This document shows, in pieces, positions 35,901 through 45,158 of a stretch of DNA of 64,000 nt. The stretch comes from Fodinibacter sp963695175 (GTDB taxonomy: Bacteria > Actinomycetota > Actinomycetes > Actinomycetales > Dermatophilaceae), in assembly GCA_963695175.1 (NCBI GenBank), contig CAVOGG010000003.1, forward strand, positions 398,531 to 462,530, in the 5' to 3' direction. Within the stretch, counting starts at the first letter, position 1, and each line of letters starts with the position of its first letter. The notes beneath the pieces are model-generated. The model was not told where the DNA came from. It saw nothing but the letters and a program-made list of their open reading frames with translations, and did not search any database. The translations under genes were made by a program, and so were the position numbers.

Positions 35901-36440
35901 TGTCGAACTGCTGCTGCACCAGCGTCACGTCACTCGCCGGATCGAGGTCGGCCTGGGCCAGCGCGGCGAAGATCTCGAACTCGTTGCCGAAGCCCCAGTT
36001 GCCGATGTTCTTGCCCGCGAAGTCCGCCGGCGTGGTGATGCCCGCCACGGCGAACACACCTGCACGTCCCCGACCGCTGGAAGATCTGGGCGATGTTGGT
36101 GATGTTCGCTCCGGCCTCGCGGCTGGCGAGGGCCTTGGCACCACGAGATGGCGAAGTCGGCGCCGCCGTCGCGCAGCACCTGCTGGGCACGATGTCGACG
36201 CCGCCCTCGAGGATGTCGACGTCGAGGCAGTACTTCTCGTAGATGCCGTTGTCACGGGCCGCCAGGTAGCCGGCGAACTGGCCCTGGTAGAACCACTGCA
36301 CTGCAGCGAGACTCGTCGGTCGACTCGCAGGCCGCTTCCGACCCGCCCGACGGCTCGGTGGTGGCGAACGCCGACGCCGACGCGGCGATGAGCGGCAGGG
36401 CGACGACTCCGGCGCCCAACAGCTTGAAACGATGCTTCAT
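35901..36440 (-). CDS. NMT1/THI5-like ABC substrate-binding protein, truncated and frameshifted
   Basis: ATG 36440 with GGGAGAG upstream. Signal peptide MKHRFKLLGAGVVALPLIAA. Then in shifting frames: QWFYQGQFAGYLAARDNGIY, KYCLDVDILEGGVDIVP, GADFAISW, ITTPADFAGKNIGNWGFGNE, FEIFAALAQADLDPASDVTL, VQQQFDMVA. This is the NMT1/THI5 periplasmic binding fold used for pyrimidine precursors, nitrate/sulfonate-like or aromatic substrates. After FDMVA (about 35,900) it stops matching and continues into the hydrolase, so the C-terminal third is lost. Confidence 0.78.
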
Positions 36441-36474
36441 GTTTGCTCTCCCTGTGGGGCTACGCCCCGGATGT

Positions 36475-37222
36475 GTTTGGATGAGGTTCTCCACTGCGAT
36501 GGAGATCAGGTAGAACGCCAGGCCGACGATGACGGCCCCGAACACGTAGGCCCACGCGACGGCGTTCTTCGAGGTCGTCAGGTTCGACGTGATCCGGTAG
36601 CCCAGCCCGTTCTGGGGACCGCCAAAGTACTCGGCCACGAACGCCGTGATCACCGCGCCCGGGCGGCGATCTGAGCGCCGTGAACAGGTACGGCACCGCG
36701 TTCGGCACGCGCACCTTGGCGATCACCTGACGCGACGACGCGGCGTACGACCGCAGCAGCTCGACGTGGGTCGGCTGCACCTGGCGCAGTCCCTTGGCGA
36801 CGTTGATCAGCACGACGAAGTACACGATCAGCGTCACCATCAGGCGGGCGCGGCACCTCGGACGTGCTCGTGAACATGTTGTTGAAGATCGACACGAGGA
36901 CCACGATCGGCACGGCGTTCACGGCGACGGCGAGCGGGCTGAACATGTCGTTCAGCAACTCGAACCGCATCAGCACGAAGCTCATCACGATCCCGAGCAG
37001 CGTCCCGACGACGAGGCCACCGAGGCGTTGCCCCCCGACACCTTGGCGGCGTCGACGACGAGGTCGATGTTGTCGACGAACGCTCTGAACACCGTGGAGG
37101 GGGCCGGGAGGAAGTACGGCTTGAGGTCGAAGACGCTGACCGCGGCCTGCCAGAGACCGACGATCACCGCGCCGAACACCACGGCGGCCACACGTTGCGG
37201 AAGATCCGCCGGCCCGGCTCAC
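36475..37222 (-). CDS. ABC transporter permease (SsuC/TauC type), frameshifted
   Basis: Segments recoverable in order: FGAVIVGLWQAAVSVFDLKP, YFLPAPSTVFRAFVDNIDLV, GTLLGIVMSFVLMRFELLND, SPLAVAVNAVPIVVLVSIFN, VELLRSYAASSRQVIAKVRV (EAA-loop region), PNAVPYLFTALR and VITAFVAEYFGGPQNGLGYR. It is a BPD_transp_1 permease of the nitrate/sulfonate/taurine class, matching the neighbouring binding protein and ATPase. Four or more frame changes. The stop may be a TAG near 36,475 reached after a further indel. Confidence 0.78.
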
Positions 37223-37422
37223 TGGTCCACCATCGTCCCGCGCGGAGGTCTGCTCGGGGCCGACGCGATGGTGACTGGTGAGCGCTTCGCGCCGCATCGA
37301 TGGTTCGCTGCTGCGCTCGCTCACTGGTCCACCATCGTCCCGCGCGGACGTCTGCTCGGGGCCGACGCGATGGTGCACTCGTGAGCGCTTCGCGCCGCAT
37401 CGATGGTTCGCTCGCTGCGCTC
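37217..37422. repeat. Two ~103-bp tandem repeats between permease and ATPase genes
   Basis: Copy 1 is 37217-37318 (102 bp), copy 2 37319-37422 (104 bp); a third copy begins (GCTCACCGG) inside the ATPase stop region. Copies differ at a few bases. Each contains two inner near-palindromic parts (CACCATCGTCCCGCGCGG with CGACGCGATGGTG) and a GAGCGCTTCGCGCC block. On the minus strand it reads as GTGAGCGAGCGCAGCGAGCG, a motif common in intergenic repeats of high-GC actinobacteria. Confidence 0.85.
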
Positions 37423-37424
37423 GC

Positions 37425-38267
37425 TCACCGGTCGTCCACCCCGCCGAGACGGGCCTGGGCGATCGCCAGCTCGTCGTCGGTCGCGCCGCCGATGCCCCGC
37501 AGCGCTTCGCGGACCTCGGTGATCTTGTCGAAGAACCCGGCGTCCTCGCGGGTGTCGAGATCGCGGTCGCGGCCGAGACCGACGGGGACGACCTGGGTGA
37601 CGCGCCCCGGCCGGGGTGACATCACCACGACGCGGTCGGACAGGTACACGGCCTCGGGGATCGAGTGGGTGACGAACAGCACGCTGGTGCCGGCCTCGGC
37701 GCAGATGCGCAGCAGCTCGGCCTGCATGTGTTCGCGCGTCATCTCGTCGAGCACGCCGAACGGCTCGTCCATCAGGAGGATGGCCGGCGCGGCCGCGAGG
37801 GCCCTGGCGATCGCGACCCGCTGCTGCATCCCGCCCGACAGCTGCCACGGCCGGTGGTTGGCGAAGTCGCCGAGCTTGACCAGCTCGAGCATCTCGAGGG
37901 CCCGGGCGCGCCGACGTCGCTTGTCCCAGCCCTTGAGCTCGAGCGGGAGTTCGATGTTGCGGGCGACCGAGCGCCACTCGAACAGCCCGGCCTGCTGGAA
38001 CGCCATGCCGTAGTCCTGGTCGGCGCGGGCCTGGCGGGCCGGCTTGCCGTTGACCGACACGGCACCGGACGTCGGCTCGATGAGGTTGGCGACGAGGCGC
38101 AGCAGCGTCGACTTGCCGCACCCCGACGGACCGATCAGCGAGACGAACTCACCCGGCTGGATGTCCAGGTCGATGTCGACGAGCGCATCGACGGCCTTCG
38201 GCGTGCCCGGGTTGAACGTCTTGCTGGCGTGCTCGATGGCCACCGCAGGCGTGACGACGACAGTCAC
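37425..38267 (-). CDS. ABC transporter ATP-binding protein (SsuB/TauB type)
   Basis: 280 residues, intact. Walker A GPSGCGKSTLL, Q-loop YGMAFQQAGLFEW, signature LSGGMQQRVAIARAL, Walker B ILLMDEPFGVLDEMTRE, H-loop LFVTHSIPEAV. The signature and C-terminus are typical for nitrate/sulfonate/taurine-type importers. It would energise the permease and NMT1-type binding protein encoded downstream on the same strand. No conserved neighbouring catabolic gene to tell the substrate. Confidence 0.93.
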   Translation of the reverse strand: MTVVVTPAVAIEHASKTFNPGTPKAVDALVDIDLDIQPGEFVSLIGPSGCGKSTLLRLVANLIEPTSGAVSVNGKPARQARADQDYGMAFQQAGLFEWRSVARNIELPLELKGWDKRRRRARALEMLELVKLGDFANHRPWQLSGGMQQRVAIARALAAAPAILLMDEPFGVLDEMTREHMQAELLRICAEAGTSVLFVTHSIPEAVYLSDRVVVMSPRPGRVTQVVPVGLGRDRDLDTREDAGFFDKITEVREALRGIGGATDDELAIAQARLGGVDDR

Positions 38268-38384
38268 CGATCCCCCTGTTCAGCGAGCGCCAGCGAGCGT
38301 CCCGGCCTCCGCGCGCCAGGCGCCCGGAGCGCCAGCGGAGGGTGCCGGCACGGCGGCCTGCGTGGCCGGGGAACGCCATGAAGG

Positions 38385-38470
38385 TCATGTCGCTTCGTCC
38401 GCCGGCGCCCGGTGCTTCATCGCCGCGGCGTCGGCCGCCCCGACCAGTCCCACCATCAGGAGGCCGTCCT
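38385..38470 (-). CDS. 3' fragment of an actinobacterial gene cut by the contig join
   Basis: An open stretch DGLLMVGLVGAADAAAMKHR continuing for a few residues to a stop at 38385-38387, in GC-rich sequence, directly abutting the low-GC flippase sequence. It looks like the C-terminal end of a protein whose body is missing. Family not recognisable from 27 residues. Confidence 0.4.
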
Positions 38471-38476
38471 TTTGTG
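38465..38476. other. Probable chimeric contig junction
   Basis: Base composition changes abruptly here: GC-rich actinobacterial coding sequence to the left, 50-55% GC sequence to the right. The flippase reading frame (…TIVLATK) stops being flippase-like at about 38,472 and runs into the GC-rich strand. No mobile-element end, tRNA or direct repeat marks the point. Confidence 0.8.
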
Positions 38477-39069
38477 GCAAGCACAATCGTCGTGGCGGTA
38501 TAGACCGCAACCGTAGCAACGTCATTGACGGATGAAGCGGTGAAGCGCATGGCGCGCTTGAGGAGCGCCAAGTGTATAACCGACCCGGTGGCGATAAAGA
38601 TTCCTATCGAAAGACCGATGGCGACCTTGGTCACCAGGGCGTTGTGGTAGAACCGCGCCAGCAGCGGCCCTGCCGCAGCCAAGCCGATCGCGAGAATCAG
38701 CCCCGCGCCGGTGTTCAGCCAGAACAAATTGCTGGCAGTGTAATGATCGATTTCCTCGAATTGGATGACCGTCTCGGTAAACCCGTTCAGTCCAAAGTTG
38801 GCTAAGAGAAGGCTGACCGTGGTCACCATAGTCACCAAGCCGAAATCGGCAGGCGTCAATAACCGCGCCAGGATGACTGTGCCCACTATCCGGAGCCCCA
38901 GTGACAGCGTCGCGGCAGAGAGCGTTGCGGCTGCGCTGCGAACCGCCACCCCGTCTCAATTCGCCGCCTGTGCCGGCCGGGTGAAAGGCACCGCTCGCGT
39001 CGAATGGGATCATTCAGCCTCTTTCAGCTCTCCGGTTGCTGCAGGTCCAGCGAATACAGTTTTTGCCAT
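38471..39069 (-). CDS. Wzx-type oligosaccharide flippase, 3' end lost at the join
   Basis: About 150 residues of a polysaccharide-flippase (MATE/MVF superfamily, COG2244-like): LGLRIVGTVILARLLTPADF, GLVTMVTTVSLLLANFGLNG, then NLFWLNTGAGLILAIGLAAA. LARLLTPADFGL is the N-terminal hallmark. Such proteins flip the lipid-linked repeat unit to the periplasm. The start is probably ATG 39069 (MAKTVFAGP) followed by a frameshift before 38,949, where the clean frame begins. The remaining ~330 residues are missing because of the join. Confidence 0.8.
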
Positions 39070-39382
39070 CTGGCGGACAAATGATTCGCATGTTATTGGT
39101 GTCAATGTAACTCGAAAACTCGTAACCGACTCATATTAGTTATCCTCTGTTATTTCGTTGCCTCCCGCTTGCCGGCAAGACAAACGTGGCAGTAACGGAC
39201 TCGGCTCGCGAATCTATTTCGCTTACTCAGAGAGAGGTAGGCTGGCGCCTTGCGCCGCATAGCCGGCTTCTCCTCAGACGCAATGTTTGCTGGTCTGAGC
39301 GGGCCCGTCTACGGCTATTTGCCAACGACAGAGCCTGCCGGGCGCCGATGATGACCAGGAGCAAGAAAAACCAAGAGAGGTC
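39070..39382. other. Intergenic region, no gene seen
   Basis: 313 bp between flippase start and the O-antigen ligase stop, partly AT-rich (39,050-39,170). It may hold the flippase promoter; I see no clear -35/-10 pair or hairpin. Confidence 0.5.
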
Positions 39383-40650
39383 TCAGAACCTGAATCCCGC
39401 CTCACTAAATGAATAGAACAATGCGCAGAGAAGAAATCCAAGAAACACGCAACCCTTTTCGGGGTCTTGACGGATGTGCGAGATGATCCTTTTGTATCCT
39501 GTTCCTATCAGAAGAGCGATAAAACAAAGTCCCGCCCAGCCAAGATTCAAATAAACCTCAATGTAGCCGTTGTGCGCCTCGTTGATGGGGAAATTGACTA
39601 ATGCAGTCCGCATGAATTCGAGTCGCGATCCGAGCCAAAAGGTCTCGAAACCCGTCCCGATCAACGGGTTTGTATGCAGGTTCAGGAGTATGACCCAGAT
39701 GTCCCTCCGTCCGGTAAGCGTGGGGTCCTTTCCCAACGTCTCGACCATACCTCCGCCGGGATTGAAAAACAGGGCAACTATCGCAAAGCCAAGCACCGCG
39801 AGAACAGCCAAGTGCACAAGGGCAGGCCTCGCCGAACGGCGGCTCGCCAGCCACAACACACCTGCGGATGAGGCATAGCCCACCATGGAGGTGGTGGAGT
39901 TGCACTGGCTTGAGCAGGTATACGCTTATCGCGATGATCGTTCCGTAGGCCAGCAGGCGGCGGCCACCGACCGGCCACTTCCGCTCGCGATAAACGGAGA
40001 GAAGCATCCACAGGAAAAAGACGCCATACATCATGCACATAATGCCGAGCTCGTTCTTCTGTGAGGTCACCCCGACGGGTTCCTGCGTCCAGCTATTCGG
40101 TTGGCCTTCGGCCGAGGTCGGGATAGATATCTGATGAACAGGATCGACAAGGGAAAGAGGAAAAAACCCATCCGGGTGAGGATGCACGTCAGGGCAGCGA
40201 ACGGGTCTGACTCGGCGAGAATGATGAGGACCATTTCCACGTCGCCGAGTGCTTTGATCCATCGCTTGAAGGTAACGAAAGGAAAGTCCGACCAGAGAAT
40301 GCTGAGCAGACAGAACGAAAAATACACCAGAATCAGGGGGTTCTTTCGCAGCATTGGCCCGACCTTGTCGCGTTTTGCGAACAGCACGATCAGCGCTGCT
40401 AGCTGTAGAAAAAGGATGAAATTCCTGTCAAAAGGACTTCCGTCGACATAAGCCTGGGTCGCGTCAACCCCCGCGTTTGCGGTGACATTCCAAGCCAGAA
40501 CGATAGAGGATGCGTAGTATTCAGGATCATCCAAACAGCCGGAATCACAAGGGCCCAGGAAACCCGAGGTTTCTCGCCTCGATCGAGATAGAAGAGGCCC
40601 GCGATCGCCGATTCCGCAAATGATAGAGGCTAAAGCTGGCGGCATTCAGA
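39383..40650 (-). CDS. O-antigen ligase/polymerase (Wzy/WaaL-like), frameshifted
   Basis: Recoverable segments: LFYLDRGEKPRVSWALVIPA, YVDGSPFDRNFILFLQLAAL, ILWSDFPFVTFKRWIKALGD, RLLAYGTIIAISVYLLKP, then the conserved periplasmic loop TGRRDIWVILLNLHTNPLIG and INEAHNGYIEVYLNLGWAGL, typical of O-antigen ligase family proteins (H-x-x-Y/L). Multi-pass membrane protein of about 420 residues that would polymerise or ligate EPS repeat units. Frame changes near 40,080, 39,890 and in the N-terminus. Confidence 0.85.
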
Positions 40651-40839
40651 AGCTCGTTAGGTGCTTATTTCCAGCTCGGGCGGCGCTCTCGCTGCCTCGG
40701 TTTTTCTTCAGAACCGCCGCTTGAGCTAGACGCCAAAGTGAACGCAGGACACGCAGGTCGCCCATCCTATTCACCGACGTTTCTCTCATCCTGTGCTTCG
40801 TTCCAAGCTGGCCGGTTGCTCGCAGAAGCGAGTTGCTCC

Positions 40840-41890
40840 CTACGCGAAGACGAGCCGGTACAGGTCGTTAGCTATCTTGGACCTCTGTCTTGCAATGTCC
40901 ACGGCTTCCACGATCGCCACCGTTAGCAGCACGCCTAACAGCAGAGCAGGCGAGCGAGGCGACAACTCCGTGCTGAGATAACCAAGAAATCCTCCTTAGC
41001 CCCTGCAAGATCGCAATCTGCGCGATGTAGCCCAGCAGCGAGTACTTTCCCAGCAAAATCATGCGTCGCCGCGCTGTCCCAGATGCTCGCTAGCCGGCTG
41101 CCCGCGGTATACAGGAGTGCCGTGGTGAGGATCACGCTAGCTATCTGCTAACGGCAGTGGCACGCCCCAGATTGTGATAGCAGCTAAAAACAAGCAGTAC
41201 AGAGCAGTTAGTATGTACGGATGGCTTATGACAAGATGCTAGTCTGCTCGCTTCCGGCGAACCCAATTGCGACCCCCAAGACACCAATCATCAGTAAATC
41301 AAGATACAAATTCTCTAAGTTCCAGAACCTTATGAATATGACCGCTGCGATTAACACAGACAGTGTGCAATAAAAAGCCATATCTTACTCGCCTAGTTAG
41401 TACAACCGCCGGCCGACACAATGAGCAGATAGGCGATGGGTACAAGGATGTTAAATATGACGCTTTTTTGCCCATCAGCTGCCCTAGAAGTCCCGACGAC
41501 AAACGCCGCCCAGCTGAGACTCCGCAGCGATTCTCCCCCAAAGTGAATACGAGACTTGAACGCGCGATAGAGCGGCGTAGACGAGCGCGTTCAAAACCAA
41601 AAAAACACTGAGAAGCTTAAGCCCTCGAACGAACAAGCGCTTGGGCAAGCTCCGCCCGCTATTCTCGTAGCGACGCAATTGGATCTGCGAGATCATGAAG
41701 CCGGTGATGAAGATAAAGGAAGGAGTCAAGAAGCGAAGGTAATCATAATATTGACCTTGGGGTCCAAGAAAGTAGTTAAGCCAATGGTATAGAACCATAA
41801 ACAGCACAAGAGCGCCCTTTGTGAAGTCAATGGCCGTATCGCGAGGAGGTCTGTTGGTTTCGGTTTGGCGCTCGACAACTGACTTTCCGC
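40840..41890 (-). CDS. Acyltransferase-type membrane protein (acyltransferase 3/DUF1624-like), badly frameshifted
   Basis: Best preserved at the N-terminus: RDTAIDFTKGALVLFMVLYH, then LRFLTPSFIFITGFMISQIQ and LFVRGLKLLSVFLVLNALVY. Later hydrophobic segments (IFNILVPIAYLLIVSAGG, LLMIGVLGVAIGFAGS, LLGKYSLLGYIAQIAILQGL) lie in three frames with interrupting stops, ending at KIANDLYRLVFA (stop 40840). This is a multi-pass acyltransferase that could O- or N-acetylate the EPS. At least five frame changes; either very poor sequence or a true pseudogene. Confidence 0.6.
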
Positions 41891-42094
41891 CAGAGCGCAG
41901 AGTTCAATATGCTCTGATCTACGGTGCATTGACATTGGCTCGTCTTTTCCTCTCAATGTTTCAGCATCCTTCCACCCAAGTTTTGGCTGCTTTGGCTTTG
42001 CATCTGGGGTCCTCCGGTCGATGAGATGCACTCGCGCTCTGGCTGTTCTATTGTCAGCCGTACCCGCGAAGACTGGCTGCCGGTCCGTCGCGTG

Positions 42095-43914
42095 TTATTT
42101 GCTGTCGATGAAAAGGCGGTGAATCAGCTCCACCGTGAGCAGCGTGTGAATTTCGCGGGTGTAGTTTCTCGCCCTCCACAAGGTGACCTCGAACGACCGC
42201 CTCAACGCCGCTGCGGTCCCAGTACGGTCGAGAGAGGGTTCTCTCGTCGAGCAGCATTTCGCGTACGTATTTTGAAAGGGCATCCCGATACCAGACTCGA
42301 AAGTGGTAGTACTTATGCCGGCCGAGGAAGAGGCGCTCGAGATGCAGCCACGACACCAGATGGTCGGCTCGGGAGGCAAGTTGCGGCATACCGTAGTCGT
42401 AGGCGTATTCCGCCTTGAAGGTCAGCTCATGATAAGCATGGACCAGGGCTGCGGTAATTGCGCTCGAGCTGTCGCTGGCGCGGTCCGTCGGTATTTGCCG
42501 AAGGGCGGGACGGCCTTCCGCAATCAACCGCAAGCGCACCTCGTTGCTCGTCAATGCCGACTGAGGCGCCCTGTAATTCGTCCGCACGAAGTCGTTATCC
42601 AGGTATGGCGTGCGCAGGGTGAGCTTGGGTGTGCTCGAGTGCCGCGAGTCCGTAATGAAACCAAGGCGCTTGACGAAAAGCTGCGAATGTAAGGGGGTGT
42701 GTATCGGTTGCGGCACGATACGTCTCGACGCCGGCGTTGACGTGGGCGAAAAAGTCGGGATGAAACAGACTCGGCGTTAGTTTCGAGGGCTTGAAAGCTC
42801 TCCACCGCAGGATTATCTGATCGCCATAGTTCCCGGTCATTCTTACGGGTGCAATCTCTCGCGCTTTTACGTTGGAATAAAGGACGGGAGCCGAGATTGA
42901 CGCCGCGCACCCGTCCGTCAGGTACACCGTCCGCTCGGCATATCTGGGAAACTCTGCCAAGCAAATCGGCTCCGGCGACAATGACGTGGTGCGGCTGGCC
43001 GCAGGCACGGGCGACCCTCCGCGCGATGATCACATCCCGATTCTCACGGAACGCGCTACCGAAGGTGTAGCACGGCAGCGATCCCGCTGGACATTTCTGC
43101 CATGCCATGACCATTCGGGTGTCGAATCCGCCGGTCAATGACATCCCGATACGCTCCCTGCCTTCGAAATAACGGGGCAGGTTGCGGGTGAATACAGACT
43201 TTAGCTCTTCATAGTATGCTTCGTGTTCCAATGGCGTCTGTTCTTCCCATTCGCGTGGCTGGAAATAGAAGGACTTTTGGACAGAGGCGTCCCGGACGAA
43301 AGGTCCACGCCGATCCGGGCGGCAGAATCTGGATGCCCTCGAATAGCGAGCGATTCTCGAGCACACAACCGCACGAAACCAGACTCCCCCAAGCTCCGGG
43401 CGTCGACTCGCCGGAGTTCCGGGCAGACGGCCAAAATGGCCTTGGCTTCCGCGGCGAAGTAGAATGCATCAGCGGATTCGTGATAGTACATGCGATGCAT
43501 TCCATATCGATCGTTGAATAGCAGCGCGCAACCCCGTGCACGGTCAGCTAGCAATCCCTGGAAGCGGCCGTTCAGACTTGCCGGAAACGCGCGATCGTCG
43601 TCGGTACCGTTGGAGGAGATACCCGGGGCCATCCTGCTCATCCGACTGATCGCCTGCTGGCCGAGGCAGCGCACCTTGAGTAGTCTTCGCCCGAGAAGAC
43701 GAGCACGGCCTCGCCGTGCGGATCGCACAGCGGCATCTTTGCCGAGAACGATCCATCGCGAGCGACCCATCCGCAATATACGCCTAATTGCTCGTCACTC
43801 CAGGTTCCCGTCACATAAAAGGACTCGTGGCGGAGGCTCTCCGCCATCCGCAGCAACAGAGGCTTCGTCCTCGCTGCCGGCAATCCGCGTAATTAAACCA
43901 ACGATTCCAGGCAT
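42095..43914 (-). CDS. Asparagine-synthase-like protein lacking the catalytic Cys, frameshifted
   Basis: Starts MPGIVGLITRIAG: the N-terminal Ntn-glutaminase form has MCGIVG, so here Pro replaces the nucleophilic Cys and glutaminase activity is not expected. Further segments: GCALLFNDRYGMHRMYYHES, EAKAILAVCPELRRVDARSL, then the synthetase PP-loop GMSLTGGFDTRMVMAW, CYTFGSAFRENRDVIIARRV, LRTPYLDNDFVRTNYRAP and the C-terminus REIHTLLTVELIHRLFIDSK. Full length about 600 residues. Homologues in EPS clusters may use free ammonia or an amine for amide/beta-lactam-synthetase-like chemistry. Four or more frame changes. Confidence 0.8.
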
Positions 43915-43916
43915 TA

Positions 43917-44844
43917 CTAGGCGACTTCGGTCGGACCGGTTCTCCAGCCGATACTTTCGCTTGTACCAGAGCGTCCGAAGGTCGCGAAGCTTGGACGCCA
44001 CAGGTTCTGGAACGCGTCAGCCAGTCTTTTGTGGAAGCCCCAGGCGAAAGGCAGCCCACCCCAGGTGCGGTTAGTGGAACGTAGTATCGCGGCATGTCTA
44101 CCCGCCCAAAGCCATTTACGCTCCTTGAAATCACGTAATCCATCCTGTTTCCTTCTTTCAGCCCATAATCGAACTTTGGAATACACGAGAAACGGGATGC
44201 TTCGGCTCGCGCAAGCTCGGACGGCATGAGCAATCAGGGCGTTGTTGGGCACTTGTCCCGGTGCTTGATCATCGAAACAATATTCATCAAGCCCGCCTGA
44301 GTGAGGGTTTCATCGTGCCACTAGCTTCACAAAACCAATGAGTCTTCTCCTCGAAAAACGCTCCAATGAAGATGCTGCTGTCAGGAATGTCGCCTCTTCG
44401 CTATGCACTGTTTCGAAATTCTTTCCGTAGTGGGGGTAACGCCGTCTTTGGCGGATTGGGAATTCGTTGTAGATTTCATGGATTCCGTCAACGAAGAGAT
44501 CGTTAAAGGGCACTTCCCGCAACTCAACACCGTTCTTCTCCGCCTGTTTCGCCTTGTTCCTGGCTTTGAACCCGATTTGCTTCGTCCACCAATTCTCAAA
44601 TGTCGACACGGGCAACACGGCGAGGTTGTCCCATTCGATAAGGTACGGGAATTTCGGCTCACCGCTCCGGTAACCGTTGGGCGAAAGTGAACAAATCTAC
44701 GCGTTCGCCGCACTTCCGCAACTCCTTAATAATCGGTGCGGGGTCGTCTAAGAACCGGTATCGGTCGCCATGTGGCCGCGCAATACGGACAATTCTGCCT
44801 TGAACACGAATCGCTCTGCCGCAAACGTCAATCAGCTTTGTCAT
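43917..44844 (-). CDS. GNAT/FemAB-like EPS-locus protein, frameshifted
   Basis: Segments in order: MTKLIDVCGRAIRVQGRIVR, DDPAPIIKELRKCGERVDLF, VSTFENWWTKQIGFKARNKA, FVDGIHEIYNEFPIRQRRRY, PHYGKNFETVHSEEATFL, then NALIAHAVRACASRSIPFLV, YSKV and ASKLRDLRTLWYKRKYRLEN. It looks like an acyl- or aminoacyl-transferase of the GNAT superfamily that recurs in acidobacterial EPS clusters; reaction unknown. Stop probably TAG 43917-43919, three bases before the next start. Three or more frame changes. Confidence 0.65.
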
Positions 44845-44941
44845 ATTCCGAAGAACCATGATGGCGCAATGGCGCCCCGTAGTTTCACGAGATTGAAGCC
44901 CGTACTGATCGGGATACTCGATCTCAGGCTGTCAGATGAAT

Positions 44942-45033
44942 TGGCGGAGAGGGAAGGGACTCGAACCCTCCGGATGGGATGACCCATCATGACCGGCGAA
45001 CCGGCCACTGCCTTAGCCACCAGCGACCTCTCC
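44942..45033 (-). tRNA. Serine-type tRNA with abnormal anticodon arm
   Basis: Acceptor GGAGAGG/CCTCTCC, G discriminator and encoded CCA, D arm with GGTGGCTAAGGCAG, long variable arm GATGGG-TCAT-CCCATC and T loop TTCGAGT: all as in tRNA-Ser. But the T stem extends to 6 bp (GGAGGG/CCCTTC), giving a 13-bp acceptor-T branch, and the anticodon stem TGGCC/GGTCA encloses 8 bases (GGTTCGCC) with no serine anticodon; alternatively it closes as a 7-bp hairpin on TTCG. Either a noncanonical (allo-tRNA-like) gene, a tRNA pseudogene, or a tRNA with one inserted base. Confidence 0.7.
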
Positions 45034-45158
45034 ATTGCTACTACAATTGTCGTTAATTCTTCCACGAAAACATCTCGCCTGCCCCTAGTCAGCCGCACTC
45101 TTCGCTACTCGTGCCAAAGACGCCGGGCAGGATCGAGGCTGAGCCCTGGCGGAGCCTG

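Noticed and set aside
37164..37400. Short peptide frames (ARSAHQSPSRRPRADLRAG) over the tandem repeats
   Set aside because: They arise from the repeat unit itself and do not continue into homology.
37217..37422. CRISPR array
   Set aside because: Only two long (~103 bp) near-identical copies with no spacers; no cas genes.
38149..38949. A 266-residue fusion of flippase and Arg-rich tail
   Set aside because: The tail is antisense of the actinobacterial ABC region; the fusion is made by the contig join.
44942..45033. selC (tRNA-Sec)
   Set aside because: The 13-bp branch is Sec-like, but there is no TCA anticodon in a proper loop and the D arm is serine-like.
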